Below, piece after piece: positions 60,770-64,000 of a stretch of DNA of 64,000 bases. The notes beneath the pieces are model-generated. The model made no database searches. It saw only the letters and a list, made by a program, of their open reading frames with translations, and was not told the origin of the DNA. Within the stretch, counting starts at the first letter, position 1; the number at the start of each line of letters is the position of its first letter. The translations under genes were made by a program, and so were the position numbers. Source of the DNA: Bemisia tabaci (Eukaryota > Arthropoda > Insecta > Hemiptera > Aleyrodidae); NCBI RefSeq assembly GCF_918797505.1, contig NC_092795.1, positions 35,017,131 to 35,081,130 on the forward strand. The letters run 5' to 3'.

Positions 60770-60960
60770 AAATACACCCTACCGTTAGCAGAGCGACGAA
60801 CCGTACTTAAGCACATCATGCTACCGCGAAGCTCTAGTTGTGTATAGTTCTTAACAATATAAGTTTTTCTCCGATAAAATTCAGTGACCTAACAAGCCCA
60901 AAAATGTGGGGAGTTCCCAAAAGATAATTTTTACCTCACTTTAAGCTTCTTTCAGATTTC

Positions 60961-60988
60961 TTTTTTTTTTTTTTTTTTAAAAAAAAAA
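60961..60988. repeat. Poly(T)-poly(A) junction
   Basis: About 18 T bases followed by 10 A bases. Nothing else is attached to it. Confidence 0.85.
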
Positions 60989-61990
60989 TGCATTATGAAA
61001 TCCAATTCATTATGAACATTTCATAATTTCCCATCATGAAATGTCAATTTCTGACGAGGAAAGAACTAATAAAGTGGAATATTTTTGCGTAATTTGCTGA
61101 ACATTCTTTGGCTCCTAATTATTGAGTAGATTCTTATATATCTTTCAAATTATTAATCGTAAATCCCCATTTTCTGAACGTTTAGTTCAATTTTTCATTG
61201 CGATGCGATTTTATTTCATAATGTCCTCACTCTTTGATAAGCAGATAAAAAATCGAGATTCATCAAATATTCTTATTCAAATTGTCAAAAAAAAGCATTG
61301 CACTGTTCCCTTCCTATAATCTTTTGGTTTGGTGATGGATCATCCTTGTTAGCGAGTTGTTCAAGGAAAAAAATTAAACTTTCGAAGTTCACCATCCTAG
61401 GAAGCGCAAACGATAGGGCGTTTTAGGGCTTTACAGCTGAGGAACGCATATTATGAAAATATTGTTGTATTTTATCTCTCCTTAAAATCAGCATAAATAC
61501 TGAGGCTAACAAATGCAATTTTCAAGAACAAAGAAATTATTTGTTAATATTAAGCTTTCCACAACGAATTTTCATCATTTGTCGAGTCAGATTTTTGGCT
61601 TGACGTGTAGATTCAAATCCGACCGGGTGGAAGCAAGTCACCGGGTGATGTACCCGGAAAGCACAACGGTAGAACCTCCTAAGTCTCCAAGGGAAGACGT
61701 TTTGCCATTTATTTTAGGTGTGCTAGAGACCTGGTGGCAAATCGACCGGTCATCTCAAGTTCTAATTTGATTCACCTGAGCGCTGCACTGAAACCATTGA
61801 ATGACTTATAGGCGAGCTTTAGTGTTCTATTTCATGCTGCAAAAGGTAATGTTATTATAAGATTAATTTTTTTTTTTTTTGCGATCTTTGACGATATTGA
61901 AAAGCGGAAATGCGAAAAGTTAAAATGAACTCAGAACCGAAACACCATAAAAATTTTGAAAACTCAGGGTCGTAGAAGGTTGAAAGCAAA

Positions 61991-62243
61991 TCGACGGTGA
62001 AACTACCAGACCACACATCTCGTTTGCTGTGTTTAAAAATCTCCGCTCCCATTTTATTTTTTTGAAGCAGAACAAATTAATATCATATCTTGAACTTTTT
62101 CCAGGGTGTCTTCGAATATGCAGGAAAAAACACGGAAACTTTCCGGAATTGACGTTGATTAGTTCTCTGTCGAAAAATTAAATATGACAAGTAGTCTACA
62201 ACATCGAAAACTGAGCTAGGTGGTCTGGTAGCTTCACCATCGA
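61991..62243. mobile_element. MITE family 2, best preserved ends, next to a splice donor
   Basis: Left TCGACGGTGAAACTACCAGA then CCACA, right GGTGGTCTGGTAGCTTCACC then ATCGA. Only 34 bp separate it from the exon 1 donor of gene B at 62283. The open frame that runs past the donor into 62083 is read-through into this element, not coding sequence. Confidence 0.82.
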
Positions 62244-62283
62244 AATGGTCCGGAACATTGAGAGGAGACTTAGTGAAGTTTAC

Positions 62284-63165
62284 CTCTTGCGACTTCTTGT
62301 GAGAGACGACTTCCCTCAGTCTGCCGGCGTTGTCCCGTTCCTCGGGCGTTTTGGCAGCTGCGTAGGCGGCGCTTTGGGGCAGTCGCTTGACGCTATCCGT
62401 GCGTCGCACCTGGACGTACGTCTGACGCGGAACGAAGTCCAGCTTGATCCCGGAGCCGGGCGGCGGGGTAGCCATGCTCCCGTTGAAATCCACCTTCGTC
62501 GGAACTTCCGGCGGATCCTCGTGCTCCGACTTGAACTTTCGGACCGCGGGTTCCGTCTCGTCCGCCGGCACTGTTGGACCTTCCGGATCCTCCCCCGACT
62601 CGCCCGAACCCGAGCCAGGTCTCCGACGTCGAACCGACTTCCGCGTTTCCGCCACTTCCGGTCCGGATCCACCCTTTTCCGATTTCCCGGATCCTGACTC
62701 GTTCCGGAGCCGTCCGGAACCCTCTTCCGCGCTAGATTTTCGATGGTCACCCTCTGTGCCGGTCACCTTCGGCCGGTTCTTCGACTCCCCCGGTTTGCTC
62801 TTTTCCGGCGCGGACACTCCATTGCGTATTTTCGATTCCGCCGCTTCCGGTTCGTCCGGTTTCCGGTTCACCCTCCGGTGCTCGGTGGAGTTGCCGTCCA
62901 CGAGAACCGGGTCCAACTCGGCGGGCGACGCCGACAGCGTGTAGTTCGCCCCCACATCGCGAGTAGCACTGACGATGGTTACGTTCGGGTTGGGGGTGTT
63001 CGGCCAAACAACGACGTTCGGCCTGGAGTCTCGTGCCTCCTCGGCGATTTGGTCCGGGATGAGGGATTCGTCGCCCGATGCATGGTTCAAGTACAGAAGC
63101 AGGATCAGGAACACAAACGCAAACTTCACTCGCGCTCCACCGAAGCAGTGATCACCATACATCAT
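62284..63165 (-). CDS. Gene B, first coding exon: signal peptide and glycosylated Ser/Gly/Glu-rich region
   Basis: ATG at 63165-63163 starts MMYGDHCFGGARVKFAFVFL then ILLLYLNHASG, a signal peptide, with 294 codons to the donor GAG|GTAAAC (62284/62283), phase 0. The codon before the ATG is TTG, so the start is at 63165. N-glycosylation sequons include NVT, NYT, NST and NES near the start. RRRR lies at residues 179-182, surrounded by Ser/Gly/Glu/Pro-rich low-complexity sequence. The only cysteine is in the signal peptide. GC is far higher than around it, which also creates long shadow frames on the plus strand. Joining to the 44613 acceptor keeps frame (VSHKKSQE then VYEEQGY) and would give 2,591 residues, but extra phase-0 exons may lie between. 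The shared secretion signal, cysteine scarcity, strand and phase support one gene. Confidence 0.75.
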
Positions 63166-63177
63166 CAACGCGGAGAT

Positions 63178-63189
63178 TCACTCGGTCAT
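63178..63189 (-). other. Three-codon upstream ORF of gene B
   Basis: ATG ACC GAG TGA ends only 12 nt before the main ATG. It is in frame and closely spaced, so it could lower or modulate initiation. It would be present only if the transcript start is upstream of it. Confidence 0.45.
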
Positions 63190-63739
63190 TGTGTGCTCTC
63201 CCGTGTGTCCAGAGAAAACTCCTCGGGGAGGTAAAGCTACTTCCTGTCCAACGCGCGATTTTTCATCGAATTGTTTGCACCTTTGACGCTCGCTAAATTG
63301 GCATTTTGCATTAACTCGGTATAAAGGCAGAAAGTTGATTTTGTAATATTACTCAACCCATAAGCAACACGCAGTTTAAAGATACGGAGATTTATTCACG
63401 TTCACGATGTCGCTTTTGTGTATAATAATTGCAAACAGCAATAATTCATTATTCTTAGCACTGCTTATAATATTTTTTTCCATGAAATGAAAAAATAATT
63501 ACTTCACTAACGAACCAGATAAAATATAGAACAAGCTTTGAATCAATGAAATAAAAACTATCTTCACATTTTTCACAAAATTTGTTTGTGTCAGCTATGT
63601 TAGAACATGTTGATCAGCCACGTAAACTAGTATCTATCTTTACATCTTTTTTGACTCAATTTATCGCATTTCAAATTTATTTTGAGTTAATTGAATTTAT
63701 TTCGATTCAAGTTGCGTTTTGATTCAATTGAACGTCGAT

Positions 63740-64000
63740 ATTCACTTCAATCCACTTCGCGAGGGCTCGAATTAGCATGCGAAGACCACATCACTCCGCT
63801 CCGACCGCTCTGGACCGTAAAATCAAACTGATAGTGTTTTTGACGGTTCGAGACCTGCCCGAGATGAAGCATATCGAAACCCGGCTCACTTAAGACAGCG
63901 AACCCTCAAAAAGCGAGACAGAAGACACGAGTGGAGAGAGAACACCGCGCGTGAAGAAAGAGAGAGTGACGGAAAAGCCGCAAGGAAAGAGAGAGACCGA
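63740..64000 (-). promoter_or_regulatory. Probable 5' UTR and core promoter of gene B
   Basis: A CpG-rich block on an AT-rich background, at the right place and orientation. On the minus strand TATCAGTTTG gives an initiator (A+1 near 63830) with GGAGC beginning at +28, a 4-of-5 match to the downstream promoter element RGWYV. No TATA box. Upstream (63900-64000) is rich in GAGAGA on the plus strand, i.e. CTCTCT on the minus, like GAGA-factor sites. Confidence 0.4.

Larger units (their letters stand above)
44614..62283. other. Long intron of gene B (17.7 kb)
   Basis: Minus-strand donor GTAAAC at 62283-62278, acceptor CAG at 44616-44614, phase 0 at both ends. I looked for intermediate minus-strand exons and found none I could support, but short phase-0 exons could be missed. 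Unannotated parts, such as 52500-53180, 54900-56120 and 58560-60590, show AT-rich sequence with no recognisable gene. Confidence 0.55.

Noticed and set aside
62245..63296. Five long plus-strand and alternate minus frames over gene B exon 1
   Set aside because: They are shadows created by the high GC content of the real minus-strand exon; none has a signal or splice structure as good as the chosen frame.

Overview
The window looks like nuclear DNA of an arthropod, very probably a hemipteran insect. It is AT-rich, the genes are split by long introns, and most of the sequence is non-coding and crowded with short foldback transposons. From memory of the repeat termini (CTGCCGTGCTAAGG, CAGTGGCGTGGCGTG, ATTTCTGCCAAACGG) I suspect the whitefly Bemisia tabaci. 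That species call is an inference I could not check.

Two protein-coding genes can be supported, both on the minus strand. Gene A runs from 17516 down to 1800 with three coding exons of 18, 88 and 260 nt. All splice sites are canonical and the phases match. It encodes a 121-residue secreted protein with a tribasic site just after the signal peptide and an acidic middle. I do not recognise its family. Gene B runs from 63165 down to 37720. Its first coding exon (294 codons, signal peptide, sugar-acceptor sites, basic processing site) and a very large last exon (6,894 nt, 2,297 residues) are separated by a 17.7-kb intron whose phases match at both ends. The product is a large, disordered, Pro/Ser/Lys/Asn-rich secreted protein. 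Its last exon has only two cysteines, and it carries several furin-like sites and one compact conserved-looking core.

Layout. 1-1799: sequence downstream of gene A. 1800-17516: gene A; its introns hold a 0.57-kb foldback, two hAT-like elements with 8-bp target duplications, a TTAA-flanked half element, a mariner transposase relic and others. 17517-37048: intergenic, repeat-rich, with a CpG-rich patch about 1 kb upstream of gene A, a 1.5-kb element whose two ends are arrays of the hexamer GTCCAC, ~70-bp tandem units seen at several loci, and a CpG-rich patch near 31.5 kb. 37049-37492: a TTAA-flanked foldback that lies in the likely 3' UTR of gene B. 37720-44613: large exon of gene B. 44614-62283: intron of gene B, with LINE tail relics, a CpG-rich TAATTA-bearing segment near 49.5 kb, an 0.88-kb direct duplication, a likely mitochondrial insertion near 57.8 kb and many foldbacks. 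62284-63165: first coding exon of gene B. 63166-64000: its 5' leader and probable promoter.

I see no evidence that the two genes work together beyond both being secreted. No tRNA, rRNA, CRISPR array or intact transposase was found.
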